Shown: positions 1-12,500 of the stretch, piece after piece
Numbering within the stretch: position 1 is the stretch's first letter
Layout: each line of letters begins with the position of its first letter
DNA from: Ascidia mentula
Taxonomy: Eukaryota > Chordata > Ascidiacea > Phlebobranchia > Ascidiidae
Length of the DNA stretch: 64,000 bases
Reading direction: 5' to 3'
Assembly: GCA_947561715.1 (NCBI GenBank)
Contig: OX387200.1
Coordinates: forward strand, 6,822,501 to 6,886,500
The notes under the pieces: generated by a model
What the model was told of the DNA's origin: nothing
The model's input: only the letters and a program-made list of their open reading frames with translations
Database searches by the model: none
Position numbers and translations under genes: made by a program

Positions 1-11
1 TGACTTTATAG

Positions 12-3000
12 ATGGCTGCGCCATCTGTGTGGAAACTTGACCACGAAGCAGCATTTCCAACCAACTGCTTCCCGGCTCGTGGTATTGCTCGAAACTTACA
101 CGAGGGTGAGTTCTAGAATATAATAATAACATAGCCTACAAAGATGTCCACCAATCTCAAAAGAAAAAGTTTTTTTGTTGTTAAACTTAGCTGTTAAGTG
201 TACGAGAAAACAAGATTGTATTTAACAACAAAACCTTTTTAACACTGATTACATAAAATCAATTAATTCTCATGAACTGATATGTAGCCATAAAAAAGTA
301 TCAAACTAAATCACTTTTAGGAACTGGATCATGGGTTGTGGCTTATGCAGAAGAGCAAGAAAGTAAATTTCAAACCAACCTTAAACCAACGAAACATGTT
401 CAAATATTGGTATGTTTCCACTGAAATTAGCATTTGATGTTCTTTTTTTGTAAAAATGAGAAATTAAATATGCAATGAAATCCATTGAATAAACTTATTA
501 CACCAGAACTTCAATGTACTTGTTTTCTTCCAGGGTGAACCGTTAATTCTGTCCGATACCAGTCAAGATGCTGCAACAAAGAAAAGTGTTTACAATACTC
601 TTGATGCCCAACTGTTGGTTAGTCAAAACTTGCCATCATTATTGTTAATTTTGTGTCATTATTTAATTTACCGCAAAACAACAAATTATCATGTGACATG
701 CTTCAGTTGTATTGCTGTCTTTTTGTCAATTCAGTTGCCAGCCTGCCCACCTCTGCGCATCTCTTGATGCAACTTATTCTTTATAATTAAAACTGATGAT
801 GCACATAGCGTTATTCATGTCTGCTCAATGTCTAATCATGCTAGCTTTGTCTTTCTTCTTCAACAATTTATCATTCAAATATTTTTGAATTAAGTTTAAA
901 AAAACTGCTTTAATTTGATAGATGAAGAGACACCATGTTAAAACGCCTTTGGATCTATGCAGCGTAAATGTATCCGACCAAAACTTGGATCATGTGAATG
1001 ACAAAGATTTACTTCAGTTTACAAATGTTGCATATGTAAATGCTGCCGAAAATATTCTGCCATTCCGTAAGTGTGTTTTTTTATCCCAAATGAAAATGTT
1101 AACATGGTCAGATCAATTTCCAGATGTCTCTTAGAAACGAAATTACATTCTTCCTCCAAGCTGTTTTAGAAACACATTGCATTTTTTTAACTTTCTTGTG
1201 TTATGAAGGACCATTTACTGGATTTGTGAACTTACGAGAACTTGAACTACCAGTTAATGGCCTCCGCAACTTGAACATTGAGGTTGGCGACTTTCCCAAC
1301 TTACAGGTATGCCTTAATGATAATTTATATAATTTGTGAAACATTTAATGTTGGTTACAACTGCTGTGGTATATGGTTGAGTAAGGTTTATATTTTTTAT
1401 GTACAAAAACACTCCTGTCATATATACTTTACTTTCCAGGTGTTAGATTTATCATACAACAATTTGAGCAGTCAAGACCTTTTGTCACTGGGAATGCTAC
1501 AGTGTCTGAAAGTTTTAACTCTAACCGGAAATGGTCTACATGCAGTGCCTCCAGATATGGCACGACCTGTTGTGGCTGCAAATGAGTAAAACCTTTTTCA
1601 TAACAAATACCATTGGACCATAAAAAAGATCATACGATACATTCATGTTGAATTGTTGCATCAGTAAATATAATTATTTATCTTGTATAACTCTAACGTA
1701 AAACAAGATTTAAAGTTTAATTGTAAACACACATGCAACATCTGCTGTTTAAGACAGGAAATTTGTGGCAAAAAAATGCTGTTTTCTATCAATATATTTT
1801 CAATTGGTTGTTGTGTAAAACAGAAAAGGAGAATCAGAAATGTTGGTGAGATACAAAAGTCTTGAAGTTCTCCTGCTTGATGAAAACCATCTTTCCGATT
1901 TGTCGACATTCGCTGCTCTCGCTGCCCTACCTGAGTTAAGAGAACTAAACTTGGACAAAAATGGAGTAGAAGTAATTCCCCACTTAAAGGTAACAATCTT
2001 TATCTTTTAAAGAAATGTGAAGCTGAGCACATATCATTCAATTCTACAGATAAACAGATGCTTGATTTAATGCAACCTGATTTGTTATTACCAAAGGTAC
2101 AAATAGGTTTTGATGTTGTGCCAGGGAAATAGCTTTTAGAAGCCAATTCATTGTATTTGCGACTGCACATATCAAACTACAATGTTGCAAACCTTTGAAA
2201 AAGCTGTTGTTCATTCTCCACACAGGCAGTAAATTTTCCCTCAATCTCATTCACAGAATAACAGTTTACTGTTGCATTAAGTATAAACAGTCATTTACTT
2301 CAAGGTGGTCGGGGACAAAATGATTTCTGAAGTTCATTCCTCAGTGGGTCAGCAGAAATCAGCGACATCTAGCGGGCGGAAAAGTCGTTCCTCGAGACGA
2401 ACTTCCAGCGCCCAAACCAAAAAGCCTTCCACCACTGCACCTTCTACATCAGGTTCGTAGATGTTTATACGACAGATGATGTCTCATTTTCGACACCAAA
2501 GGTAGCACAATGGAAATCAAATAATAACATTATGTTTTTTAGAGGTTCAGATTGACGAGAGCAAGCGAAACATGGCGACTTCAACTTCGTTCTTACAATC
2601 GTCGAAGACAGATGAGAAACTACCTGAGACAACGGATTCCCTGATGACAGACATCCAAGTTGACCCATCGTCACCAAACCCGCCTTTTAAACAGTTGCGG
2701 TAAGTGTTTCAGCTAGCCCTTTGCTGCATTTGTGAATATGGGCGTTTCTTGATGAGGGGGTTTGTCGTTATTAACGCATTTAAACCTCTTGTTATTATTC
2801 TAATTGTAACTTGTATGTTTAAATCAACAGAAAGGCACTACTGTTGCCTTCAAAAACTTCCCATGTACCTCACATACTGAAGAAAAATAAATAAAAAATG
2901 ACATCACCACCGACGTGTTTCCTATATTTTTACTGTTCCAGCTTGCTGAGCGTTGCCAACAATTTGATTAACGAGGAAGAATGCGTGCTTGCAGTTGCTG

Positions 3001-6000
3001 CCTGGCCGAGACTCAAACATCTCGTCATACACGGAAATCCCATCGTAAAGAACAACAACGGTATCCTTATGTTTGTAGAACTTTTGCCGTAATCGTATAC
3101 ACTGTATGTCAATGATTTTATATATTTTTCAGGGGAACCGTCCCTAATTTCGCATTACCTGAGGTCTCGACTTGGAATCAACGTGCATCGATTTCAACCC
3201 AAAGCACCAGTTATCAAGCCGCAGTTGATCATGCCCGCCGGAAAAGACAGAAAGGTGACTGTCCAGGATTTTTAACGCTTTCGAGTTAGAATGTCACCGA
3301 TCATATCTGACAGTGACAATTTAATGTGCAATTTGTAAACTCTGATAAGAATATAAAAAACGTTGCCCGCCATTGTACTTTCGTCACAAAAATTGTGCAA
3401 TGCTTGACACATGACTTCTTAAAGTTCTTTTTTACACAGGTGACTACACACGTGCCGAAAATACCTAAACAGCCTGTTGATGTCTTGATTAAGTCCCTGC
3501 AAAACGCGGTTGGTGCAGAGGAACACCTAAAACTGCCGCCCTCTCCGTCCAAACCAATGCCAACTCCTCCAAGCTCTGAGAAGCCAAGAACTCCTAGGCC
3601 CCCTGCTGGTAAATTTGAACAAATTTTTCCTTACATTTTCTGCAGTTCCTGCTTCCATACCATGCTGTGGCGTTTCGAAACGACATTTTTTTTTAAGAAA
3701 AGCAACAGGCAGTATTTTCTATTCACACACCGCTTACACCTTGTGCTAGTGTATTAACCACGACTTGCAACTTTTAGACAAACCTTCTGCTGAAGAAAAT
3801 GTCTTCATGACCCAAGTTGATGAAGAAGATCAGCCTGAAAGTGTTCCAAAGCCGAAGGTTCGTTTCTTTGAAATTTTGCAACAACACAATACGTATAAAA
3901 AATGTTTCTTGCAACTGTTGACGAAAGTTATTAGAAGTAAGGTGAAATAATTGTACTTTTTATACGTACTTGGGTTGGAAACTTTTACTCATTGCTTACA
4001 GCAAAAATTAGTTTTTTATACGCAGTTTGTGTTTTTAGAGTTCAAGAAATTTAAAGAAAAGCAAATCGAAGGAACCGGAACCCAAACAAAACGCAGATCC
4101 CAAGTACGAGGGATACGAGGTTTTGTTGGACGCCCGACCAGATTCGAGTCTTCATGAACCTGTTGGTAAGAAATCTGCCTCGATCCAACAATTGAGCATT
4201 TGATAGATACAACCTTTGTCTTTTACACGAAAGATATATTTTTGTAACAGGCCAATAAAATCACCTAGTATGTAGGGGAGACCGGGGATACCTCGGACCA
4301 GGTATTTTACGTCACAATAAGATATTGTTAAGACACCTTTACAAAAGCTTTATGTCTCCATCAAACGTTAACAGGAACTTAGGAACTAAATCATGTCTGC
4401 TTAAAAAGTTATAATCGAAAAAGTCAATTTATCAGTGAAACCAAGTTTTTCAATTTGTATGTGGAAGGTTATATATCTGTCACAGTTAATCAAAATGCAG
4501 TAATTTTGGGTTGATTGCATAATCAAATATGTATTCTTGGATAGGCCAATGATGATTTTGTGTAACCTTTAAAAATACGGGCCCCGATTTGCAATCAACC
4601 CAAAATTACACGCCCCGATTCCTGAAAGCTTGAATGATATTTTATGCGCTAAGGCCCCAATGCTGATATTGCGCCAAGTTTGATTTCAGTTATTTGTTAA
4701 ATAAACAAAAAAACGTCTGTTAAAACTTGCTGTCCGAGATATCCCCAGTGACGTCCGATGTTACCCCGGTACCGGGGTGACTTCGGACATTTGAGACCTG
4801 TTTAAAAAATGGGCTGAATAAACATTTTCAGTTAGTTAAAACGAACGAAAAACCTTTTGTGTTTTGAGTAATGCTTTACTACTTACAACAAAATAAAATT
4901 TAAGAATGTGATTCATAATTTAAAAAAAATATGAGCAATTTTCCCAAAACTGTCCGAGCTATCCCCGGTCTCCCCTACAGACTTAATATAATTGAATTGT
5001 TGACGAAAGAAACAATTTTATCACCAACAGTTTGCGAGGTCTGATGTTAAACTGGGTCAGGGAGCGTATTTCTGATCAGTGGTCATACGACGCAAAAACC
5101 TGATATTAATCTGTTTTCTTTTGTTACCTTTGCAAGCCAACAACAAGTTGATCAATTTATCTTGGTATTCCAGAATGATGGGTTATATGATTGCCTTCCT
5201 TAATGTCAAAGGTCCTACCTGGCAATTGCAATAAAGTCACAATTTGGGAGTGTAACGTTTTTCCCTTAAATATCAGGGATCCAAGGCAACGTCCGAGCTC
5301 TTCATCACATGTTGTCGCATCCGACCGTGTTCCGAAGCAAAGACGTAAAACTGGATCAGGTTCTTCCTTGTTACCATCCTCAAACATCCAGACACACCCA
5401 AGCAATGGCGGTTGCCCGGAAGCGTAAAACAAGCAAAATGCCAACAAAAGAAGAGAAGCTTAACCAGGCTCTTGAGAATCTTCGCACGATGTAATTGGAG
5501 ATTTTTTGAATTCTTAATAATTTGGTATCGTTTTCACTCTTTGTCATACAGATAACTAAATGCGTGTAATGATATGATTTTTTGAGTAAATAACGCAATT
5601 CGTAACACATATTTGTCAAATAGGTGTTACCGATTAACATTGCTGCTCTGTTAACAACTGTCATAGGCAGTTATTTTAATAGCTGCAGACAGGTGTACAT
5701 TCCGTTTCGACCTGTGAGGTCTCATCAGTGCAGCCCAAAGGATCGACGATTTACCGAAAGGTACCACAATGTGGAAATCTGTGTGCCTGCTAGTTTAAAT
5801 GCTAGCCCAGTGCCACAGTCACCAGCAGCACTGATGGCCTGTCTGCGCAGCTCTCATAGATATTATGGCTCTATTTGGACTTATGCATTTATTTTGTATG
5901 GGTCGTTTTTCAGCTTTTTTACGATAGAGCTTTATTTTCATTTCGTAGGGACGCTAAAGAAGCAGAAGTGCCCCTGACCGATGCCTTGGATGCCAAATAC

Positions 6001-6469
6001 CAATCGGCGGTCTCATCCGATGAAGCGTTTTCGCTACTGTGCGAGGTTGAAGATAAATACAGGTACAACTTGCAAGTAACATGTTTACTTTGCCTCGAGT
6101 TGTGGGGCAAGCTGTATATTTGTTATCGAAACAGCTGACACAGAAACAATTGCAGTCAACACCAAGCGTAGCAAAAAAAATTTGATGGTAAATTTAGTTA
6201 AATTAAGCTTTGAATCCAGGGTCATCAATGCGCATTAGGGAGTCAATTACCTTTTTTGTGCCACGTAGTAACTTGTTAAAAGTGTTGTTTTGTTGCTTTC
6301 CAAAGCTGTGACAGACAGAGTCTTATCGTAATTGCATCCATTGTGTAGAGTTGTAAGAGAAGAATCAATCAGAGCGTCACGGCAAGCTCGGCGGGCTATG
6401 CGAGAAACCGAACAAGAAGCCGAAGGACTGAAAACTATGCTGAGCGTCACCACTGAAAAACTTAGTTGA
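12..6469 (+). CDS. XRRA1: X-ray radiation resistance-associated protein 1 homologue, complete, 17 exons
   Basis: Coding exons: 12-105, 321-409, 534-617, 922-1066, 1209-1306, 1440-1585, 1824-1989, 2305-2452, 2543-2699, 2942-3060, 3133-3254, 3440-3608, 3778-3857, 4039-4165, 5277-5490, 5949-6062, 6349-6469. All junctions are GT..AG and phases agree, giving about 730 residues; the human protein is about 790. The N-terminus holds the family signature KLD..NCFPAR, followed by LDLCSVNVSDQ and FTNVAYVNA. Leucine-rich repeats follow (VLDLSYNNLS, LKVLTLTGNGL, LEVLLLDENHL, LRELNLDKNGV, LKHLVIHGNP), then a Ser/Lys/Pro-rich linker, the YEGYEVLLDA block and a basic coiled C-terminus. XRRA1 was named for its effect on the X-ray response; its molecular role is poorly known and this sequence adds no mechanism. 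The start is the first ATG, only 11 bases into the window, so the promoter and any upstream exon are not visible. Intron 14 carries a 709-bp inverted-repeat element and intron 15 a hammerhead-bearing repeat. Confidence in the family is high; single exon edges are less sure. Confidence 0.9.
4271..4979. mobile_element. Non-autonomous inverted-repeat DNA element in XRRA1 intron 14
   Basis: The left end (4271-4299) and the reverse complement of the right end (4951-4979) match at 27 of 29 positions and begin TGTAGGGGAGACCGGGG. Inside, 4732-4790 holds further copies of the GTCCGAG/ATCCCC motif and the palindrome ACCCCGGTACCGGGGT near 4763-4778. No transposase ORF is present, so it is a MITE-like passenger. 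If the TA inside each end is the duplicated target, the target duplication is TA; no longer flanking duplication is visible. The superfamily cannot be named safely. Confidence 0.8.
5682..5734 (-). ncRNA. Type I hammerhead ribozyme motif inside an intronic repeat
   Basis: Read on the - strand the parts are: stem I 5' strand GCTGCA (5734-5729), core CTGATGA (5728-5722), stem II GACCT (5721-5717) with loop CAC and AGGTC (5713-5709), core GAAA (5708-5705), stem III (5704-5690), cleavage triplet GTC (5690-5688), and stem I 3' strand TGCAGC (5687-5682). Stem I pairs over 6 of 6 positions and stem II over 5 of 5, and both invariant core strings are exact. Stem III is weak here (C-G, G-U, G-C, then mismatches), so activity may be reduced. 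Hammerheads of this type are known in animal repeats, including Penelope-like elements and retrozymes. Whether this copy cleaves is untested. Confidence 0.7.
5735..5870. repeat. Body and decayed far end of the hammerhead-bearing repeat
   Basis: This stretch of XRRA1 intron 15 follows the hammerhead motif. It ends in a decayed opposite-strand copy of its end: GCACTGATGG then GCGCAGC, at about 5828-5856. Its middle resembles 10290-10360 (GCTAGCCCA and GCACT.ATGG shared in order), suggesting another fragment of the same family there. No protein coding is visible. Confidence 0.45.
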
Positions 6470-6989
6470 TTGCGTAGTCCGTAACTTACTTCCATCGTAT
6501 TGTTTATTTTTCCGTCGCTGTGTCTGTTTTTCAAATTCGAAGTAAATGCTTTTGCATGATGACAACTTGTGGAAATCTTTTAGGTAATTATACGAAGAAA
6601 TTCCAGAAATATTCCTCACCCCAAATGTTAACTTAGCTTCTGAATCGATTTGCAGTTAGAGCCAATATTTGTTTACCGTGGCCGTCAACTAAAGATGAAA
6701 AGTTTGTTTGTTGTGAATATATATGGCAAATCAAATCATGTTTATTTTGCGAAAAAAAAGCAACTACGCAAAGAACAATATACAAAAAATACAAAAAAAA
6801 TGCACAAAAAAAGCCAGCAAAATAAGACAGCGAAACACAAGTTTGCAAAACCGTAATACTAGCCACAAACTCGTAAACAGCCCAAACGCGCTGGCCAAAC
6901 CGCGATAAACAAAAGACCAACGTAAATTGTAATTACCACTAAAAACTTCTACATCACCTTTCTGTGGCTCAAACAAGGAACGCGTTTCC
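6470..6989. other. Intergenic 3' flank of XRRA1
   Basis: AT-rich sequence after the XRRA1 stop. It is strongly A-rich on the + strand at about 6750-6860. I found no coding exon and no convincing AATAAA near the stop codon. Confidence 0.6.
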
Positions 6990-8095
6990 GTGGTAGCTTG
7001 GGGCCCGCCTTGGACTTGGGTGGCACCCCTTCATCTTTGGCATGTAGCTTGGGGCCCGGCGTGGACTTGGGTGGCACCCCTGCATCTTTGGCATGTAGCT
7101 TGGGGCCCGGCGTGGACTTGAATGGTACCCCTTTAGCTTTGGCATGTAGCTTGGGGCCCGCCTTGGACTTGGGTGGCACCCCTTCATCTTTGGCATGTAG
7201 CTTGGGGCCCGGCGTGGACTTGGGTGGCACCCCTGCATCTTTGGCATGTAGCTTGGGGCCCGGCGTGGACTTGAATGGTACCCCTTTAGCTTTGGCATGT
7301 AGCTTGGGGCCCGGCGTGGACTTGAATGGTACCCCTTTAGCTTTGGCATGTAGCTTGGGGCCCGCCTTGGACTTGGGTGGCACCCCTTCATCTTTGGCAT
7401 GTAGCTTGGGGCCCGGCGTGGACTTGGGCGGCACCCCTGCATCTTTGGCATGTAGCTTGGGGCCCGGCGTGGACTTGAATGGTACCCCTTTAGCTTTGGC
7501 ATGTAGCTTGGGGCCCGGCGTGGACTTGAATGGTACCCCTTTAGCTTTGGCATGTAGCTTGGGGCCCGCCTTGGACTTGGGTGGCACCCCTTCATCTTTG
7601 GCATGTAGCTTGGGGCCCGGCGTGGACTTGGGTGGCACCCCTGCATCTTTGGCATGTAGCTTGGGGCCCGGCGTGGACTTGAATGGTACCCCGTTAGCTT
7701 TGGCATGTAGCTTGGGGCCCGGCGTGGACTTGAATGGTACCCCTTTAGCTTTGGCATGTAGCTTGGGGCCCGCCTTGGACTTGGGTGGCACCCCTTCATC
7801 TTTGGCATGTAGCTTGGGGCCCGGCGTGGACTTGGGTGGCACCCCTGCATCTTTGGCATGTAGCTTGGGGCCCGGCGTGGACTTGAATGGTACCCCGTTA
7901 GCTTTGGCATGTAGCTTGGGGCCCGGCGTGGACTTGAATGGTACCCCTTTAGCTTTGGCATGTAGCTTGGGGCCCGGCGTGGACTTGAATGGTACCCCTT
8001 TAGCTTTGGCATGTAGCTTGGGGCCCGCCGTGGACTTGGATGGCACCCCTACATCTTTGGCATGTAGATTGTGGTCCGGCGTGGATGTAGGTTGT
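6990..8095. repeat. 51-bp GC-rich minisatellite, about 21 units, with higher-order structure
   Basis: A 51-bp unit (AGCTTGGGGCCCG...GGCATGT) repeats about 21 times. Three unit types differ at fixed places: A (CCTTGG..TTCATC), B (GCGTGG..TGCATC) and C (AATGGTACC..TTAGC). They occur mostly as A-B-C-C, a higher-order unit of about 204 bp repeated four to five times; the first round is A-B-C and the last gains an extra C. Because 51 is divisible by three and units carry few stops, long frames stay open on both strands, with 17-residue repeats such as KSTPGPKLHAKAKGVPF on the - strand. The final units, from about 8030, are diverged. It lies between two genes and I do not call it coding. Confidence 0.93.
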
Positions 8096-8135
8096 TTTTT
8101 TGTTGTATGGAAATAAAAGTCGGTGACACATCCAA

Positions 8136-8290
8136 GAGGAAATCACCTTTACATGGGCGCCTGACTCGATAACCTTTATGGTTTTATCGGTGCCCATGCC
8201 ATTTCATTTCATAAGGAAATGAAATGGCATGGGCACCGATAAAACCATAAAGGTTATCGAGTCAGGCGCCCATGTAAAGGTGATTTCCTC
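8136..8290. repeat. Perfect 75-bp-arm palindrome (hairpin) with 5-nt spacer
   Basis: Arms 8136-8210 and 8216-8290 are exact reverse complements over all 75 positions, separated by ATAAG. Pairing stops abruptly at both outer ends. The structure starts about 40 bp beyond the minisatellite. No target duplication or transposon ends are seen. Possible origins are a recent fold-back duplication, a hairpin RNA source, or a cloning or assembly artefact. Confidence 0.95.
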
Positions 8291-9523
8291 ACGGAGAATC
8301 ACCGTCTGTCGTAGGACCGCAGCCAGTGGCACTGGGAGGTGATGGGTTGCGACAAGCTGCATGTGACGAAAGGTGGCCTCCCGGCCGTGCTGGCCAAAGC
8401 AAAACCCATCGAAACGCAAACGCCAATTCGGTTCTCAGAACGTTTCCTTTGATCCACATCGACAGACCTTAACGTCCCGAGAACAGTCCAAACGTGGTGG
8501 TTTCGGTTGGAGAAGGTCGGGATCGTATTGTGGTTGCGCTTGTTGAATCATCGTAGGTCTTGCTGATGGTCAACCGCACGTTGTGATGTTGGCGTGCAGC
8601 GCTCCTAGGTCTGTGGCAAGCAATTCTTATGTGCAACAACATGTTGACTATTTGGTTTGTTTTTTACAGTTCATGGGTTTAAAAATGAAGCCTAATTTTG
8701 AGCGTTTTCTTTTTCTATTTTGTGATAATTTGTAGGCATACAGTGTCCGGAAAAGGGAAGGCTTGTTTCTTGGTCATCCCAACGACAGACAACAATAGCA
8801 TCTTATGTGATAATTTGAATTGATTATCCACTATTTGCATGGAGATTCCGTTTAAACACTACCGCTGTATATTTATGACAGGCTTAAAATTAACAAACGC
8901 TTAGGTCTGGCGTAACAAATAACTAAACTTTTCAAAGACGGGCAAAATAAAATGCATTTTCCATGATTATTTTGCAGTTGTCGCCATGTAAATGCATCCG
9001 CCTGCTGCCTTGCATGTGTGTACGTGTTCATACGCACAAGCTTGCAACAACAGGTGATGTTTACTCATGCGTATCAAATAATGACGTAATTATTCACCAA
9101 GTAAAGACAGAATCAGATTCCTTCTTGAGATTGAGAAGTGAAGTGTTGTTAGTAGATGAATAATATGTTTTGTTCGTACGTTGGTATCCCAGTTCGATGC
9201 AAATAATGTTTGTGTTTCTATTATGGTTATGACTAATTTAAAAAATAAATTCATTGTATTAAAATTGCTTTTTTTATATAGCCTATATATTTGTGTGTTT
9301 TTTTTATATGAAAAATGACAAAACAGATTCTCTGACAAGGCATTGAGCATGGGCAGTGCTTTGCTTTAGTAGTCAAAAGTGTTTTAAAAAAGCATTTTAA
9401 AATCACGAATATTTTAACAATCAAAAGCCTGTCTCTTTCAGTTTCTTTACTATTGCTACCTCAGCAAAGATATTAAAAATTAGGTTAATTTAAGGCCACA
9501 TCCTTGGCCCATTTTGACCATCA
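8291..9523. other. Intergenic DNA upstream of PPP1R37
   Basis: The first 300 bases are GC-richer than average and continue from the palindrome; the rest is AT-rich. No exon, RNA gene or repeat was recognised. The PPP1R37 promoter and 5' UTR should lie in its right part, but no core promoter motif stands out. Confidence 0.6.
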
Positions 9524-12500
9524 ATGGCTGAATCTTCTGACAAAGAAACTTACAGCAAGGAAAATGTGCTTTCGCTGAGTTCACCTGATATTATTGCCTC
9601 GCCAAATGAGGAAGGAATGTTTAAAGATGGAGATGAGGCAAATGGTATGATAAATAAGTTGCATGATTATGCAGCTTTGACAAACTTGTAGATAGCGTAC
9701 ATGAAAATATCACTAAACCTGTTCAAGCTTACATTTTATGGTTAACAACAACCTTGATCTTTGAATTTTTTTACAATTATGCAAATGATGTAAACAATAT
9801 TGTTTTGTTGTGTGATGTATATTTAAAGCACTTCTTGTTTTTACAGATGCTGTTTCTGATTTAAAGCAATCCTTTCATTCTGAAACTAATGGAATTCTCA
9901 ACTCAACTAAGGAGTGCAAGAACAAAAGTCTACCTCGTCGTGTCAGTTTTCCAGATGATGACAAAATAATAAGTGGTTATGGTGAACCAAGAAATCCCTG
10001 GGCCCATGGTTAGTTTGTTGCTTGAAATACATGTGTATATACAAATTGTGTACAGCTGTATATACATGAATAGTTTTGATCTCTTATAATATATTTTCTT
10101 GTGGTAAATATATATTTGTTTGGTAGAAAGTTATTTCAGCATAAATACCTCCTATATGTAAAAACACTAAAAAACAGTTGAAAATCTTACGTACATATTG
10201 CAGTTTATGTGTTTTTTTTTATCCTAAAGGTTTACCTACCCATAATATTAAATATTTCTTACTCATATAATCAAAAAGTCATTCTGTATACAATCTGGGC
10301 AGTGCTAGCCCAATGTTTACATGCTAACAATGTAGAAGCACTAATGGTAGAAGATTGGCTGTAATTAGGTGAAGGAGGTTTAACAACTTAAGTGCTCTAA
10401 ATGTCATTGCAGCTAAGACCACATCCACCGAAGAGCTCATCCAGGCATACACACAGTCATGCCAACAGTGGGGGGTGAAGCCCATCACAAAATTACTGGT
10501 GCAGTTACAAGTACGCCCATAAAGATATTTGCAAATTGTCCATTAAATGTTGTTTGTTTGTGTACTCATTAAAAACCAGCTCACAAATTTGTAAAAAACC
10601 ACCTATTGTATTGTTTCAGGAAATTAAAGATTTTTCTGTCCGTGCCAACTCTCTTACTTTAAAAGGTTAGTTTTTCATTCCATTCATGTTTTAGTTGAAC
10701 TTCAGAAAAGGCGCAAATGTAATGACATTGTAAAATTCTTCATACAGCATTTAACCATACATACAACCTTCATTTAAATTTGCAAAATTGATATTAAATC
10801 GCTTAGCTTGTCATTTGTGGCTCAGTTATTGTTGCCTCAGCAGTGGTTTGGTGCAGTATCTTCCGAATTAAAATTTGCATTTACGGCAGTCAAGCATCCT
10901 GTTGGTTTTCACCTCCTATGTGCTTATACTAAGCACGTGGTCATTTTGTCACAATCTTTTGTTATAAAAAATTCAAAAAGGAGTAACTCATAAAAATATT
11001 ACTTTATTGTTAAATTTATAATTAAAAATATTTTTGTACATCAAGTTTTGAAGTTTGTTGTCCAAAGCACAGTTTCTAATGGTTATTGTGTGACTTATGT
11101 AAATATACAACCATGTAAATATAGTGAATGGTTTTAACAAAACGTTTTGATAAAACTTAGAATAGGATCGCAAAAGTATCAGCATGTGTTGATGTCCTTC
11201 CACCAATACAAGGATGTCCCATAAGCTGCACATTGTTGTAGACTAACTAGTAATATAACATAACCCATAATCGTCATGTAATCTTTATTATATACTCTCC
11301 ATGAAGGGTTAATTAAGTTCATGCATGAATCAAAAGAATAGTTGTAATTTTCATGTATATAAATGGTAAAGGAATTATGTGTTGATGATTTCTGCCATAA
11401 GTTTTTTAATTAAATTTGTCTGATTGGCGAGGAAGTCCATGAATCATTGTAGTTTGCTTGTTTTCACTAGTACTTAAACTTCCTGTTAAATGTGAAATGT
11501 CACATGTTGTTTGCTAACATATCATGTGCTATGATTTTTTATACATTACAAATGCATGCATAAGAACAAGCTGCACTTTATATGTATATATGGTAATACA
11601 GGTTGCCTAAAGTATGCTTTAATATCAAATAAACCTGAACAAAATAAAATGTAATGTTTCTGTTGCTGCCAGGCATATTGTACCAGTATCACTACCCTGA
11701 TGTAGCCTTGTTGGATAACAGGCGAAACGTTGGTCAATAAAGTTATGTTTTTATTGTGCCAGAAGAACAGACTATTAAATTAAAATAAGATGTATACACT
11801 TGTAGCATTTTGCTCGGTATCATGATAGACATATAGGCGATGTTCAAAATTACTGCTGGTGATAATAAAATTATTTACACATAGTAATATTGGTATTTTT
11901 TTGTTAAGGTGAAAAACTAGACTCAAAAGTGGTCGAAACATTGGAGGCTGTTTTTAAACGTGTCCAATTTGTGATCATGGATCTAGAAGCGACCAACCTC
12001 GACGATGACGTAAGACATTGTTCCACCCTGTTAACAAACACATCGCAAACCATCAGTATTGTTCCCATTAATATCCTTTTCTCCAAACCGACTTAAAATA
12101 CCACCATTGCCTAATCTCATCGCCCGTTGTTTCTTTAGACTTTGCGCAGTGTCCGTTACAAGATATATTTACTTAGCCCGTGTGTGTCGTCATGTGACGA
12201 AGCCTTGTGTGGTGCGATGCGTACGTTTGCCGTCACATGACATCCCATCACATCCATATTCGCTACTGCGTCCCACTTTATACTGGGGTCGCGCATGCGA
12301 AATGATAAATGTCAAGCACGTTCTTCACGCTTATGCAGACATATATTGTGTCCGGGAGAGGGCATTTGCATTCAGGGACGGTCCGCCTGCCAACAAAGCA
12401 AAAACCGTTCAAGCGACGCCTGAAACCGTTGCGGGATTTTCCGTGTGTAATTAGGTACCCCTCTCCTTGTGGGTTCAAGTTCGGCCTTGGAGTAACCTGG

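Noticed and set aside
6990..8095. CRISPR-like array
   Set aside because: The units are contiguous near-identical 51-mers without unique spacers, in a eukaryotic genome; it is a minisatellite.
6949..8116. Long overlapping open frames on both strands over the minisatellite, as repeat-protein genes
   Set aside because: They follow from a 51-bp unit that rarely contains stops. Three frames are open at once, there is no splice context, and the - strand frame has no proper ATG near its apparent start.
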